Shown: positions 7,925 through 16,795 of the stretch, piece by piece
Layout of the letters: every line of letters begins with the position of its first letter
How positions within the stretch are numbered: the first letter of the stretch is position 1
The notes under the pieces: generated by a model
Database searches by the model: none
What the model saw: only the letters and a program-made list of their open reading frames with translations
Told to the model about the DNA's origin: nothing
Origin: Streptosporangiaceae bacterium
Lineage (GTDB): Bacteria; Actinomycetota; Actinomycetes; Streptosporangiales; Streptosporangiaceae
Direction of reading: 5' to 3'
Assembly (NCBI GenBank): GCA_025934635.1
Contig: JAICWX010000102.1
Location: forward strand, 1-26,025
DNA length: 26,025 bases
Position numbers and translations under genes: made by a program

Positions 7925-8866
7925 GTGACCGGGCTTACCGTGCGGGTTCCCGCCAAACTCAATCTCCAGCTCGCGGTGGGGCCACCGCGACCTGACGGCT
8001 ACCACGACCTGGTGACGGTCTTCCACGCCGTCTCGCTGTTCGACGAGATCACCGCCGAGGCGGCCGGGCAGGACGGGGTCTCGGTCAGCGGCGAGGGCGC
8101 CGACCGGGTCCCGGATAACCGGGACAACCTGGCCCTGCGGGCCGTGGCCGCGCTGCGCGCGGCGGTCGCCCCGCGGTCGGCCGGGGGCGTGCACATCACC
8201 ATCGCCAAGCGGATCCCGGTCGCGGCCGGGCTGGCCGGCGGCAGCGCCGACGCGGCCGCCGCCCTGGTCGCCTGCAACGAGCTGTGGGACACCGGGATCG
8301 GCCAGCCGCAGCTGGTCGAGATCGCGGCCCGGGTGGGCAGCGACGTGGCCTTCGCGCTGCTCGGCGGGACCGCGGTGGGCCGCGGGCGGGGCGAGCGGCT
8401 GACGCCGGCCCTGGCCCCGGCGACGCCCTACCACTGGGTGCTGGCCTTCGCCGACGGCCAGCTGTCCACGCCCGAGGTGTACGCGGCGCTGGACCGGCTG
8501 CGGGCCGCCGAGAGCGAGGGACCGGCCGGGAACACCGAACCCCCGGGACCGTCCCTGGACGCGACGCTCATGTCGGCGCTGCGCTCGGGCGACGCCCGGC
8601 AGCTCGGCCGCGCGCTCAGCAACGACCTGCAGCCGGCCGCGCTCTCGCTGTACCCCGCGCTGCGCAAGACCCTGGCCGCGGGGCTCGAGCTGGGCGCGTT
8701 CGGTGCCCTGGTGTCGGGTTCCGGGCCGACCTGCATGTTCCTCGCCGCCAGCGCTGACCGGGCGCTTGACCTGGCCGCGTCCCTGTCCGGCGCGGGCGTG
8801 TGCCGGACGGTGGCCCGGGCCACCGGGCCGGTGCCCGGCGCGACCGTCGTCCCCGCGGTCAGGTGA
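7925..8866 (+). CDS. ispE: 4-diphosphocytidyl-2-C-methyl-D-erythritol kinase
   Basis: The GHMP kinase of the MEP isoprenoid pathway; it phosphorylates CDP-methylerythritol using ATP. The 313-residue protein starts VRVPAKLNLQL with the catalytic Lys11. It carries the glycine-rich ATP loop PVAAGLAGGSADAA (98-111), the catalytic Asp in VGSD (Asp140) and the C-terminal VSGSGPTCM. The GTG start at 7925 lies 5 nt after the rsmA stop, and the two genes are neighbours in many actinobacteria. The ABC-F gene starts 10 nt downstream, so the block is likely one transcript. Its product feeds lipid carriers such as polyprenyl phosphate used by the surface enzymes near the left edge. Confidence 0.96.
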   Translation: MTGLTVRVPAKLNLQLAVGPPRPDGYHDLVTVFHAVSLFDEITAEAAGQDGVSVSGEGADRVPDNRDNLALRAVAALRAAVAPRSAGGVHITIAKRIPVAAGLAGGSADAAAALVACNELWDTGIGQPQLVEIAARVGSDVAFALLGGTAVGRGRGERLTPALAPATPYHWVLAFADGQLSTPEVYAALDRLRAAESEGPAGNTEPPGPSLDATLMSALRSGDARQLGRALSNDLQPAALSLYPALRKTLAAGLELGAFGALVSGSGPTCMFLAASADRALDLAASLSGAGVCRTVARATGPVPGATVVPAVR

Positions 8867-8876
8867 CCGGGCCGCC

Positions 8877-10709
<1,833 letters not shown>

Positions 10710-10724
10710 CCCTCGCGAGCCAAA

Positions 10725-10802
10725 GGGCGCCGCCGGCGACTGGACTGACGAGCGAGGAGCTTGCGACGAGCGAGGAGGGAAGGAGCCGGCTAAAAGGCGC
10801 CC
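10725..10802. repeat. Direct repeats bracketed by inverted repeats in a convergent gap
   Basis: Between the convergent ABC-F and marR genes, GACGAGCGAGGAG occurs twice exactly (10747-10759 and 10765-10777) with 5 nt between. The pair is bracketed by GGGCGCC (10725-10731) and GGCGCCC (10796-10802). The inverted repeats could form a bidirectional terminator; the whole could also be a small dispersed repeat element. Confidence 0.5.
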
Positions 10803-11392
10803 GGAGGCGAGCGGGGGTCATCGAAAGGAGCGAGCAGGATCCGCATCAGGTCGGCGAGGTCCTGGCGCTCGCCGTCACCCAGTGCCGCCAGCAGCGCCCG
10901 CTCGCGGCGCAGCAGCCCGTCCAGGGCTGCGTCCACCTGACCGCGGCCGGCCGCGGTCAGCGTGACCAGCACTCCGCGCTTGTCCCGGGGATCGGGTTCC
11001 CGGCGGACCAGGTTCGCGGCGGCCAGCCGGTCGATCCGGTTCGTCATGGTGCCGGAGGTGACCAGGGTGGCGCGGAGCAGGGCGCCCGGCGTGAGCTGGA
11101 ACGGCGGACCCTGCCGGCGCAGCGCCGACAGCACGTCGAACTGCCACGATTCGAGCCCGTGCTCGGTGAACGCGTCGCGCCGCGCGATGTCCAGGTGCCG
11201 GGCCAGCCGGGAGATCCGGCTGAGCACCTGCATCGGCTCGACGTCCAGGTCGGGCCGCTGCGCCCGCCACGCGGCGACCAGGTCGTCTACCTCGTCGCGG
11301 AGCGGTGGCCCGCCAAGGGGCTCGGCGGGGATATCGCCGTCGGAGTCCGTCCGTGCTGCCGCCTCGGTGCCGGGTCCGGCGCGCTGGCCCAT
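10790..11392 (-). CDS. MarR-family transcriptional regulator
   Basis: A 200-residue winged-helix regulator. After a hydrophilic N-terminus (1-50) come helices leading to FDVLSALRRQGPPFQLTPGALLRATLVTSGTMTNRIDRL (DNA-recognition region, about 85-123) and the wing LVRREPDPRDKRGVLVTLTAAGR (128-150), a typical MarR signature. The ATG at 11392 was chosen because the next upstream ATG (11437) would translate a palindrome, TCTTGACGTCAAGA at 11407-11420, that is a likely autoregulatory operator. The regulator is divergent from the methyltransferase gene, and the same core TTGACGTCAA lies before the MFS exporter at 17070. MarR proteins usually repress until a small ligand binds; the ligand here is unknown. 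Confidence 0.92.
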   Translation of the reverse strand: MGQRAGPGTEAAARTDSDGDIPAEPLGGPPLRDEVDDLVAAWRAQRPDLDVEPMQVLSRISRLARHLDIARRDAFTEHGLESWQFDVLSALRRQGPPFQLTPGALLRATLVTSGTMTNRIDRLAAANLVRREPDPRDKRGVLVTLTAAGRGQVDAALDGLLRRERALLAALGDGERQDLADLMRILLAPFDDPRSPPGAF

Positions 11393-11406
11393 TACTAGAG
11401 GGTATC

Positions 11407-11420
11407 TCTTGACGTCAAGA
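11407..11420. promoter_or_regulatory. Candidate MarR operator, perfect 14-bp palindrome
   Basis: TCTTGACGTCAAGA reads the same on both strands and sits 14 nt upstream of the marR ATG. On the plus strand its TTGACG half could serve as a -35 hexamer for the divergent methyltransferase gene, with TACAAG at 11433-11438 as a weak -10. Binding here could control both genes. The core TTGACGTCAA recurs at 17015-17024. Confidence 0.65.
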
Positions 11421-11488
11421 CTCGCTCTGCGGTACAAGGGGATCAGATTCTCACGTGTCTCTCGGTATTAGAGAAGGATTAACCCACC

Positions 11489-12337
11489 ATGTGGGACGCG
11501 GCCCTGTATCTGCGGTTTGGAGGCGAGCGCGCCAGACCGTTCTTCGACCTGCTCGCCAGGGTCGGAGCCGAGCTTCCCGGATACGTGGTCGACATGGGCT
11601 GCGGCCCCGGCAACCTGACCGCCCTGCTGGCCGAGCGCTGGCCGGCGGCCACCGTCTGCGGCGTGGACAGCTCGCCCGAGATGATCGAGGCGGCCCGCGC
11701 GCTGGTGGCGGAGAGCCCCCAGCTGAAAGCGGGGAATGCCGCGCGGCTCCCGGCGCCGTCCGGTTCCGGGCCGGTCGCGACGAACCACGCACCCGGGTTG
11801 TCGTTCATGCTCGACGACGTCCGGTTCTGGAAGCCGCAGAGCCTGCCCGACGTGATCATCTCCAACGCGGTGCTTCAGTGGGTGCCCGGCCATCGCGAGC
11901 TGCTGGTCCGCTGGGCGGATCAGCTGGCGCGCGGCGGCTGGATGGCCTTCCAGGTCCCGGGGAACTTCGACCAGCCATCGCACGCGATCATGCGTGAGAT
12001 GGCGGCTTCGGCCCGGTGGCGCCCGCTGCTGCGGGACGTGGAGCTGAACCGGCAGTCGGCCGACCCGGCCGACTACGCGGAGCTGCTGGCCCGGGCCGGC
12101 CTCGAGGTCGACGCCTGGGAAACGACCTACGTGCACATACTGCACGGCGAGGATCCGGTGCTCGAGTGGTACAAGGGCACCGGGCTCCGCCCGGTGCTGG
12201 CCGCGCTCGATGCGGACCAGGCCGCGGATTTCCTCGCCGAGTACGGCACGAGGATTCGCGAGGCGTATCCGCCAAGCTCGTTCGGCACCTTGTTTCCCTT
12301 CCGCCGCGTGTTCGCCGTGGCTCGCCGCCCCGGCTGA
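11489..12337 (+). CDS. tam: SAM-dependent methyltransferase, trans-aconitate 2-methyltransferase-like
   Basis: A class I methyltransferase of 282 residues. It begins MWDAALYLRFGGERARPF, the N-terminus typical of Tam proteins (usually W-x-x-x-x-Y-x-x-F). Motif I VVDMGCGPGN (33-42) binds SAM, followed by VCGVDSSPEMIE with the acidic ribose ligand. Then come the Tam-like ISNAVLQWVPGH, FQVPGNFDQPSH and TYVHILHGEDPVLEWYKGTGLRP. Tam methylates trans-aconitate, removing an inhibitor of the citric-acid cycle. Between motif I and ISNAVLQW there is an extra loop (about 75-105) compared with the compact form I remember. GAAGGA lies upstream of the ATG. The gene is divergent from marR and probably shares its operator. 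Confidence 0.85.
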   Translation: MWDAALYLRFGGERARPFFDLLARVGAELPGYVVDMGCGPGNLTALLAERWPAATVCGVDSSPEMIEAARALVAESPQLKAGNAARLPAPSGSGPVATNHAPGLSFMLDDVRFWKPQSLPDVIISNAVLQWVPGHRELLVRWADQLARGGWMAFQVPGNFDQPSHAIMREMAASARWRPLLRDVELNRQSADPADYAELLARAGLEVDAWETTYVHILHGEDPVLEWYKGTGLRPVLAALDADQAADFLAEYGTRIREAYPPSSFGTLFPFRRVFAVARRPG

Positions 12338-12398
12338 ACCCCGCCTCAATCCAAGTTTTCCCATTGCCTTACTAGGGAAACTCTGGCAAGATCGCGGC

Positions 12399-12506
12399 AT
12401 GCGCCGTAGCTTGCCTCTCCCGTCAACGCCTGTCCGTCAGTGCGTTCTCGCCGGCGCCTTCTCGCTGGGCCGTTGTGTCCAGCGATGTCTGGCCGGCTCG
12501 CCCTGA
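12399..12506 (+). CDS. Possible 35-residue Cys-containing leader peptide before cysteine dioxygenase
   Basis: An ATG at 12399 opens a 35-codon ORF that ends at 12506. It has an Arg-rich start and three cysteines near its C-terminus (QC...GRCVQRC). It lies 110 nt before the cysteine dioxygenase gene and is followed by competing short hairpins, a layout seen in amino-acid-sensing leaders of sulfur genes. There is no good ribosome binding site, so it may not be translated. This is inference from position and content only. Confidence 0.3.
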   Translation: MRRSLPLPSTPVRQCVLAGAFSLGRCVQRCLAGSP

Positions 12507-12542
12507 CGGCACCGGCTTGTTCCATTTGGCCAGCCCAGACCT

Positions 12543-12588
12543 CGCCAGGCCCTGAGATCACCCGGTTTTACTGGCGTTCGCCGCCAGT
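12543..12588 (+). promoter_or_regulatory. Competing hairpins before the cysteine dioxygenase start
   Basis: ACTGGCG (12570-12576) and CGCCAGT (12582-12588) form a 7-bp hairpin with a 5-nt loop, ending 28 nt before the start codon. An earlier copy of the arm, CGCCAG (12543-12548), can pair with the same CTGGCG (12571-12576), so two mutually exclusive structures are possible. This resembles an attenuator or ribosome-access switch; the stems are short. Confidence 0.35.
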
Positions 12589-12616
12589 CCTGTCAAGCGT
12601 GAGGAGAGACGCGAAA

Positions 12617-13129
12617 ATGAGCACGATGATCCAGCCGATGCCACCAGCGACCGTGCGGCCTGCCCGGCTGCTCGGTGCCCGCCAGCTTGCCGACGTGGTG
12701 CGCCGCCTGGCGGCGAGCCCCGCGGACTGGCTCGGCCGGGTACGACTGAATCCGGAGGGCCGCTGGTACGAGCGGATCCACCTCGATGACAGCCACGAGG
12801 TCTGGGTGATCAGCTGGCTGCCGGGCCAGGAGACCGGGTTCCATGATCATGGCGGTTCGGCCGGCGCGTTCGCCGTCGTCTGGGGCACCTTGGTGGAGCG
12901 CCGGGTAGTCGGGGCCACCATCACCGGCCAGGTGCTGGCCAAGCCGGTGGGAGCAGGCGGGTCGCGGGCATTCGGCCCGCGCTACATCCATAACGTCGGT
13001 AACGCCAATGCCGCGTCGGTGGCGGTGAGCGTGCACGCCTACTCCCCGCCGCTGCCGGCCATGACGCGCTATGACCTCACCTCCGCCGGGCTGGTCGTGC
13101 GGGACACCGAAGGAGCGGCGGCATGGTAG
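12617..13129 (+). CDS. Cysteine dioxygenase-like cupin protein
   Basis: A 170-residue cupin of the cysteine dioxygenase type I family, which oxidises L-cysteine to cysteine sulfinate with O2 and Fe(II). The iron-binding motif is FHDHGGSAGAF (His76, His78) with the third His in PRYIHNVGN (His125). WVISWLPGQETGFHDH matches the conserved strand before the metal site. GAGGAG at 12601-12606 supports the ATG at 12617. The frame is open upstream to an ATG at 12485, but that extension crosses the hairpins and looks non-coding. It overlaps the rhodanese gene by 7 nt, so the two are translationally coupled, a pairing common in actinobacteria. Other thiol dioxygenases with the same fold are possible. 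Confidence 0.88.
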   Translation: MSTMIQPMPPATVRPARLLGARQLADVVRRLAASPADWLGRVRLNPEGRWYERIHLDDSHEVWVISWLPGQETGFHDHGGSAGAFAVVWGTLVERRVVGATITGQVLAKPVGAGGSRAFGPRYIHNVGNANAASVAVSVHAYSPPLPAMTRYDLTSAGLVVRDTEGAAAW

Positions 13130-13596
13130 CCGTCCGGCCCAGCGGGGCCCGCACGATCGACGAGATCCTGGACTCCGCGCGCGCCCGCCTGGTCCGGCTG
13201 ACGCCGCGGGAAGCCTTCGCCGAAGTGGCCGCCGGGGGGATGCTCATCGACATCCGGCCCGCCTCGCAGCGCGCCCGGGAGGGCGAGATCCCCGGGTCCA
13301 CCATCGTGGAGCGCAACCACCTGGAATGGCGCCTCGATCCGTGCTCGGACGCCCGGCTGCCCTGGGTCGCCGGGTACGACCACCGGGTCATCGTCTTCTG
13401 CGAGGACGGGTACACGTCCAGCCTGGCCGCGGCCGCGCTGCTGGACCTGGGCCTGTACCGGGCCACCGACATGACCGGCGGGTTCCGGGTCTGGGTGGCC
13501 GAGGGCCTGCCGTGGGCGCCCGCGGCCGCGGGCGCGGCCACGATAGCCCCGGGCGCGGCCCCCGGGCTGCAGCTGGCGGACTCAGCTCCGAGCTGA
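13123..13596 (+). CDS. Rhodanese-domain sulfurtransferase
   Basis: A 157-residue protein with one rhodanese domain. LTPREAFAEVAAGGMLIDIRPASQRAREGEIPGS is the N-terminal half with the conserved DIRP and GxIPGS. IVFCEDGYTSS carries the active-site Cys93, and MTGGFRVWVAEGLPW is the C-terminal signature. The Cys would hold a persulfide and pass sulfur to an acceptor. Its ATG is inside the last codons of the cysteine dioxygenase gene (7-nt overlap), so it probably handles sulfur species produced from cysteine breakdown; this is inference from context. Its last 15 bases overlap the convergent tetR gene. Confidence 0.92.
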   Translation: MVAVRPSGARTIDEILDSARARLVRLTPREAFAEVAAGGMLIDIRPASQRAREGEIPGSTIVERNHLEWRLDPCSDARLPWVAGYDHRVIVFCEDGYTSSLAAAALLDLGLYRATDMTGGFRVWVAEGLPWAPAAAGAATIAPGAAPGLQLADSAPS

Positions 13597-14223
13597 CCCC
13601 TTCAGGTTCTTGCCGTTGGCGTCGAGCTGGGAGAGGCCGTTCCAGGCCAGGTCGATCAGGTTGGCCGCGACCTCTTCCAGCTTGGGCTTGCGGGCGTCGA
13701 GCCACCACTGCCCGGTGAACGCGACCATGCCCACCAGCATCTGGGCGTACAGCGGCGCGAGCTTCGGGTCGTGGCCGCGGGAGGCGAGGAAGTCGGCCAG
13801 GATGTACTCCACCTGGCCGGCGATGTCGCTCAGCAGCGTGCCGTAGGTGCCCGCCCCTGATCCGGGATTGGAGTCCCGGACCAGGATGCGGAAACCGTCG
13901 GTGTTCTCGTCGATGTAGCGGAGCAGGGCGACCGCCGCGCCCTCGAACGACTCCCGGGTGCGGGCGCCGCCGAGCTGCGTGGTCGCCATCGTCAGCAGGC
14001 GCTCGACCTCCCGGTCGACGACCACGGCGTAGAGGCCCTCTTTGCCGCCGAAGTGCTCGTACACCACCGGCTTGGACACGCCGGCCTGCGCGGCGATCTC
14101 CTCGATCGAGGTCCCCTCGAACCCCCGCTCGGCGAACAGGCGGCGCCCGATACCCAGGAGCTGCTCGCGCCGTTCCTTCCCGGTCATTCTCTTCCGGCCG
14201 GATGCATGGGGCTGCGAACTCAC
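13582..14223 (-). CDS. TetR-family transcriptional regulator
   Basis: A 213-residue regulator whose N-terminal helix-turn-helix is GTSIEEIAAQAGVSKPVVYEHFGGKEGLY, a clear TetR signature (about 37-65). The C-terminal helical ligand-binding domain follows, with YIDENTDGFRILVRDSNPG and LVGMVAFTGQWWLDARKPKLEEVA. The GTG at 14223 is 7 nt after the stop of the desaturase gene; an ATG about 12 codons later is an alternative. Because it is cotranscribed with a fatty-acid desaturase, it likely senses an acyl-CoA or a related lipid and controls the operon, as known TetR regulators of desaturases do. A palindromic region at 15357-15386 is a candidate binding site. The ligand is not known. Confidence 0.92.
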   Translation of the reverse strand: MSSQPHASGRKRMTGKERREQLLGIGRRLFAERGFEGTSIEEIAAQAGVSKPVVYEHFGGKEGLYAVVVDREVERLLTMATTQLGGARTRESFEGAAVALLRYIDENTDGFRILVRDSNPGSGAGTYGTLLSDIAGQVEYILADFLASRGHDPKLAPLYAQMLVGMVAFTGQWWLDARKPKLEEVAANLIDLAWNGLSQLDANGKNLKGSARS

Positions 14224-14230
14224 CGGTACA

Positions 14231-15310
14231 TCATCGCGACTCCGCGGTCGCCGCGCCACGTCCCCGGGCGGCGAGCCGCGTCCAGGAACCGAGCTTGCGC
14301 TTCGCGGCGGCGGGCCGCTTGGCGGTGAGCCGCTCCTCGTCCGGCCAGCGCACGTCGTAGGCCCAGCCCAGCTTCTCGAACGCCCAGATAACCCGCGCGC
14401 TGGGGTCGAGCTGGCCCTTCAGGGCCCCGTGGCGGGCGCAGGTGGGATCGGCGTGGTGCAGGTTGTGCCAGGACTCGCCGAACGAGGCGATCGCCATCCA
14501 GGCCACGTTCTTGGACTTGTCCCGTACCTCGAACTCCTCGGCGCCGAAGGTATGGCAGATGGAGTTGATCGCCCAGGTGACGTGGTGCAGCAGCGCGACC
14601 CGGACCAGGCTGGCCCAGAAGAACGCGGTCAGCGCGCCGTGGATGGACATCCCCCACAGGCCGCCGATGAGGGCGGGGAGCAGCAGGGTGACCGCGACGT
14701 ACCCGGGGAACCAGGCGTCGACGCTGGCGATCTTCCGGTCGGCGAGCAGGTCGGGGGAGAACTTCTCCTGCGAGGTCTTGTTGGGGTCGAACAGCCAGCC
14801 GATGTGCGCGTAGACCAGGCCCTTGGACAGCGCCTTCCAGTCCTCCCCGTACCGCCAGGGCGAGTGCGGGTCACCTTCGCGGTCGCTGTACTTGTGGTGC
14901 CTGCGGTGGTCGGAGACCCAGGTGATGACCGGCCCCTCGATGGCCAGGCTGCCGGCGATCGCCAGCGCGACCCGCAGGCCGGCCTTGGCCTTGAACGAGC
15001 CGTGGGTGAAGTACCGGTGGTAGCCGACCGTGATGCCGAGGCCGGAGACCCAGTAGAAGACCAGCGCGATCACCACGTCGTGCCAGCCCAGGCCCCAGCC
15101 CCAGAGCAGCGGGATGGCCGCGACCAGGGCCACCAGCGGAATGGCCACGAACAAGCCGACCAGGAAGCGCTGGAACTCCGAGGTCTTCTCCTCTTCGAAG
15201 TCCGGACGGGCCGGGCGGACCCGGGTTCTGGTGGCCGCCGGATCGGCGGTCAGGGGAGCCGGGTCGGTGGTGGCATCAGCCCCGTGGACGGTGTCGGGAG
15301 AAGTGGTCAT
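14231..15310 (-). CDS. Membrane fatty-acid (acyl-CoA) delta-9-type desaturase
   Basis: A 359-residue integral membrane di-iron desaturase. All three histidine boxes are present: HRYFTH (98-103), HRRHH (135-139) and HNLHH (282-286). An additional metal-coordinating His is likely in the NSICHTFG stretch. Hydrophobic helices lie at about 49-70, 78-97, 112-130 and 203-245. The enzyme inserts a cis double bond into a saturated acyl chain, using O2 and electrons from a reductase. The N-terminal 38 residues are Thr/Ala/Pro-rich and not conserved. The gene heads an operon with tetR and is preceded by palindromes near 15357-15386, so its expression is probably lipid-responsive. The regioselectivity is inferred from the family. 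Confidence 0.94.
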   Translation of the reverse strand: MTTSPDTVHGADATTDPAPLTADPAATRTRVRPARPDFEEEKTSEFQRFLVGLFVAIPLVALVAAIPLLWGWGLGWHDVVIALVFYWVSGLGITVGYHRYFTHGSFKAKAGLRVALAIAGSLAIEGPVITWVSDHRRHHKYSDREGDPHSPWRYGEDWKALSKGLVYAHIGWLFDPNKTSQEKFSPDLLADRKIASVDAWFPGYVAVTLLLPALIGGLWGMSIHGALTAFFWASLVRVALLHHVTWAINSICHTFGAEEFEVRDKSKNVAWMAIASFGESWHNLHHADPTCARHGALKGQLDPSARVIWAFEKLGWAYDVRWPDEERLTAKRPAAAKRKLGSWTRLAARGRGAATAESR

Positions 15311-15756
15311 CGTGCTCCTCGGAAACTAGACGAAACGGGCACGAGCGCTTGTACGCTTACGTAACCGTAGCCTACGACACCGTAGGTTAGGCAAGTCCCT
15401 GCGGATGAATTTCTGCAACTAGGACTATGAATTTCGTATACGCGGCCCCGAACTTGTCTCGTAATGCGAGACACATCAGCGGCCCGTGACCTGTTCGTTA
15501 CATCTGGGTAATCATGGTGGTGCGGACCCGCGACGGGGCTACTCGCGGCGTCGGCGACTTCGGAGGCCGGGTACCGGCTCGACTACCCGGTGAGCGTGGT
15601 TACATGCGTGTTGCGGTAGCCGCCCGTTCGGCATGTATCCGCCGTCAGCCTGGTTGGCCGGAAGTGCCAGATGGCAGGGCGTCCAGTTCACGGGAACGAC
15701 ATCCCGTGGAACTAATGAGGAAAGGTTCGCACCACTAAGGGTAAAATCGAAAATAG
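15311..15756. other. Intergenic region between desaturase and tRNA-Gln
   Basis: This 446-bp gap holds the palindromes near the desaturase promoter and a hairpin with arms TGTCTCG (15455-15461) and CGAGACA (15467-15473) and loop TAATG. The short open frames between 15514 and 15738 have no family motifs or good ribosome binding sites, so I do not call a gene. Part of it (about 15400-15445) is clearly AT-richer than the neighbours. Confidence 0.5.
15357..15386. promoter_or_regulatory. Candidate TetR operator upstream of the desaturase
   Basis: Three palindromes are packed into 30 bp: TTACGTAA (15357-15364), CGTAG-C-CTACG (15366-15376) and CCTACG-ACAC-CGTAGG (15371-15386). They lie about 50-75 bp upstream of the desaturase ATG, where an operator would overlap the promoter. 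Assignment to the tetR product of the same operon is inference. Confidence 0.5.
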
Positions 15757-15829
15757 TTCCGGCGGCTGGACTCGAACCAGCACAAGCCAGCTTCAAAGGC
15801 TGGAGGGCTGCCAATTACCCAACGCCGGA
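15757..15829 (-). tRNA. tRNA-Gln (anticodon UUG)
   Basis: The minus strand folds into a full cloverleaf. The acceptor TCCGGCG pairs with CGCCGGA, the D stem is GGG/CCC, and the anticodon stem CCAGC/GCTGG encloses CTTTGAA with anticodon TTG. The variable loop is CTTGT and the T arm GCTGG-TTCGAGT-CCAGC. The discriminator base is A and no CCA is encoded. It lies 57 bp downstream of an HTH/LAGLIDADG-like gene in the same direction. Confidence 0.95.
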
Positions 15830-15832
15830 TTG

Positions 15833-15869
15833 CGATTACTCTGTGTTGCTGGGCGCTCCTCAGTAATCG
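15833..15869. repeat. Inverted repeat between HTH/LAGLIDADG-like gene and tRNA-Gln
   Basis: CGATTACT (15833-15840) and AGTAATCG (15862-15869) are perfect inverted repeats with a 21-nt spacer, immediately 5' of the tRNA on its strand and 3' of the protein gene. It could terminate the protein transcript or take part in tRNA processing. Confidence 0.5.
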
Positions 15870-15886
15870 TTACTCCACGATACCGG

Positions 15887-16795
15887 CTAAGTCGCTGCCC
15901 CTGCTATCGGCATCGAGGCATCGAGGCTTGTCCGCTCGCTCGTGGCCCGGGCCACGGCGTCCGCCATGCTCGCCGTAACCCAGCCCTCGATCTTGCGGTA
16001 GAGATCCGCGCTGCGTTTGACGTCGATGCGGAGACAGCCGTGATAGGTCTCCCCGACGTTCTTACGTACTGTCACTGGGTTGTGACGTTTTAGCGTTGGG
16101 ACGGCAAACTGGTCAGCGGTCGCCCCAGTGATGTCAATCCAGAACCGCTCGGCGGCCTCCACGTCGGCGTTTTCATGGATATAGACACGGAAGCGCAGGT
16201 CGCGACTCGGTGTCCCGGTCAGCTCGAGGAACTGCAGGAAGAAGCGAATCAGCCCTGGGTCGCTGTTGATGAAGATGACGCGGTCGCTGCGGGTATATGA
16301 CTTGCTCTTCCCTCCCTCGCACCAATAGGCGATGGCTCCTGCGATCAGCAACTCACGGTCGGTGAGCGCACCGATCTGTGCTGCGGCGGCCTCACGGGTC
16401 GCGGTACGCGCCGCCTCGCGTACGGGCCGCTCGGCGGCCCAGTAGCGGCGGGCGCCCTCAGCGGCGCGCTTCCTGCATTCCTCGTAACTGAGCCGGGCCG
16501 GGCGGGGAAGGTCGCGAACCCATGCCGAAACCGAACTCTTGGCCACGCCGAGAGCTCCGGCGATCTCCTCGTAGTCCAGGCCTTGCGTGCGTAGTTCCCG
16601 AGCGCGCGTCCGCAGTTGGTCCTTGGCATTGGGGCGGCGTGTCCACTCGGGCGGCGGCTCGCCCTTGAGCGCTTCGTCGAGCGTGGAGTTGCTCATTGAG
16701 CCGAGGATCTCCTTGATCTCGCGGCGGGACTTGCCCGCGCGGCGAAGCTGGACAATGCGTTGCCGCAGGGTGGCCATTTCTTGTGCAGTGCGCAT
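15887..16795 (-). CDS. Protein with HTH segments and a LAGLIDADG-like domain
   Basis: A 302-residue protein. The N-terminal segment (about 8-50, LRQRIVQLRRAGKSRREIKEILGSMS) looks like a helix-turn-helix. A second, clearer one is GLDYEEIAGALGVAKSSVSAWVRDLPRP (about 73-100). After an Ala/Arg-rich helix, the C-terminal part (LLIAGAIAYWCEGGKS, VIFINSDPGLIRFFLQFLEL, RVYIHENADVEAAERFW, NVGETYHGCLRIDVKRS) resembles a LAGLIDADG homing-endonuclease fold with an E in the G-x-I-x-x-W-x-E-G helix. WhiA shows that such folds can serve regulation without cutting, but there the order of domains is reversed. Sampled lines of this gene are 58-68% GC against about 77% in metG, which suggests a separate origin. 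TAGATT just before the ATG could give a leaderless transcript. Its function is unknown. Confidence 0.8.
   Translation of the reverse strand: MRTAQEMATLRQRIVQLRRAGKSRREIKEILGSMSNSTLDEALKGEPPPEWTRRPNAKDQLRTRARELRTQGLDYEEIAGALGVAKSSVSAWVRDLPRPARLSYEECRKRAAEGARRYWAAERPVREAARTATREAAAAQIGALTDRELLIAGAIAYWCEGGKSKSYTRSDRVIFINSDPGLIRFFLQFLELTGTPSRDLRFRVYIHENADVEAAERFWIDITGATADQFAVPTLKRHNPVTVRKNVGETYHGCLRIDVKRSADLYRKIEGWVTASMADAVARATSERTSLDASMPIAGAAT

Noticed and set aside
12485..12616. In-frame N-terminal extension of cysteine dioxygenase
   Set aside because: The ATG at 12617 has GAGGAG upstream, while the extension crosses hairpins and lacks family sequence.
15514..15738. 74-codon ORF in the desaturase-tRNA gap
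   Set aside because: No ribosome binding site, no family motif and no neighbour coupling.
16013..16024. TTGACGTCGA inside the HTH/LAGLIDADG-like gene as a third MarR site
   Set aside because: It breaks the palindrome and lies in coding sequence away from any promoter.
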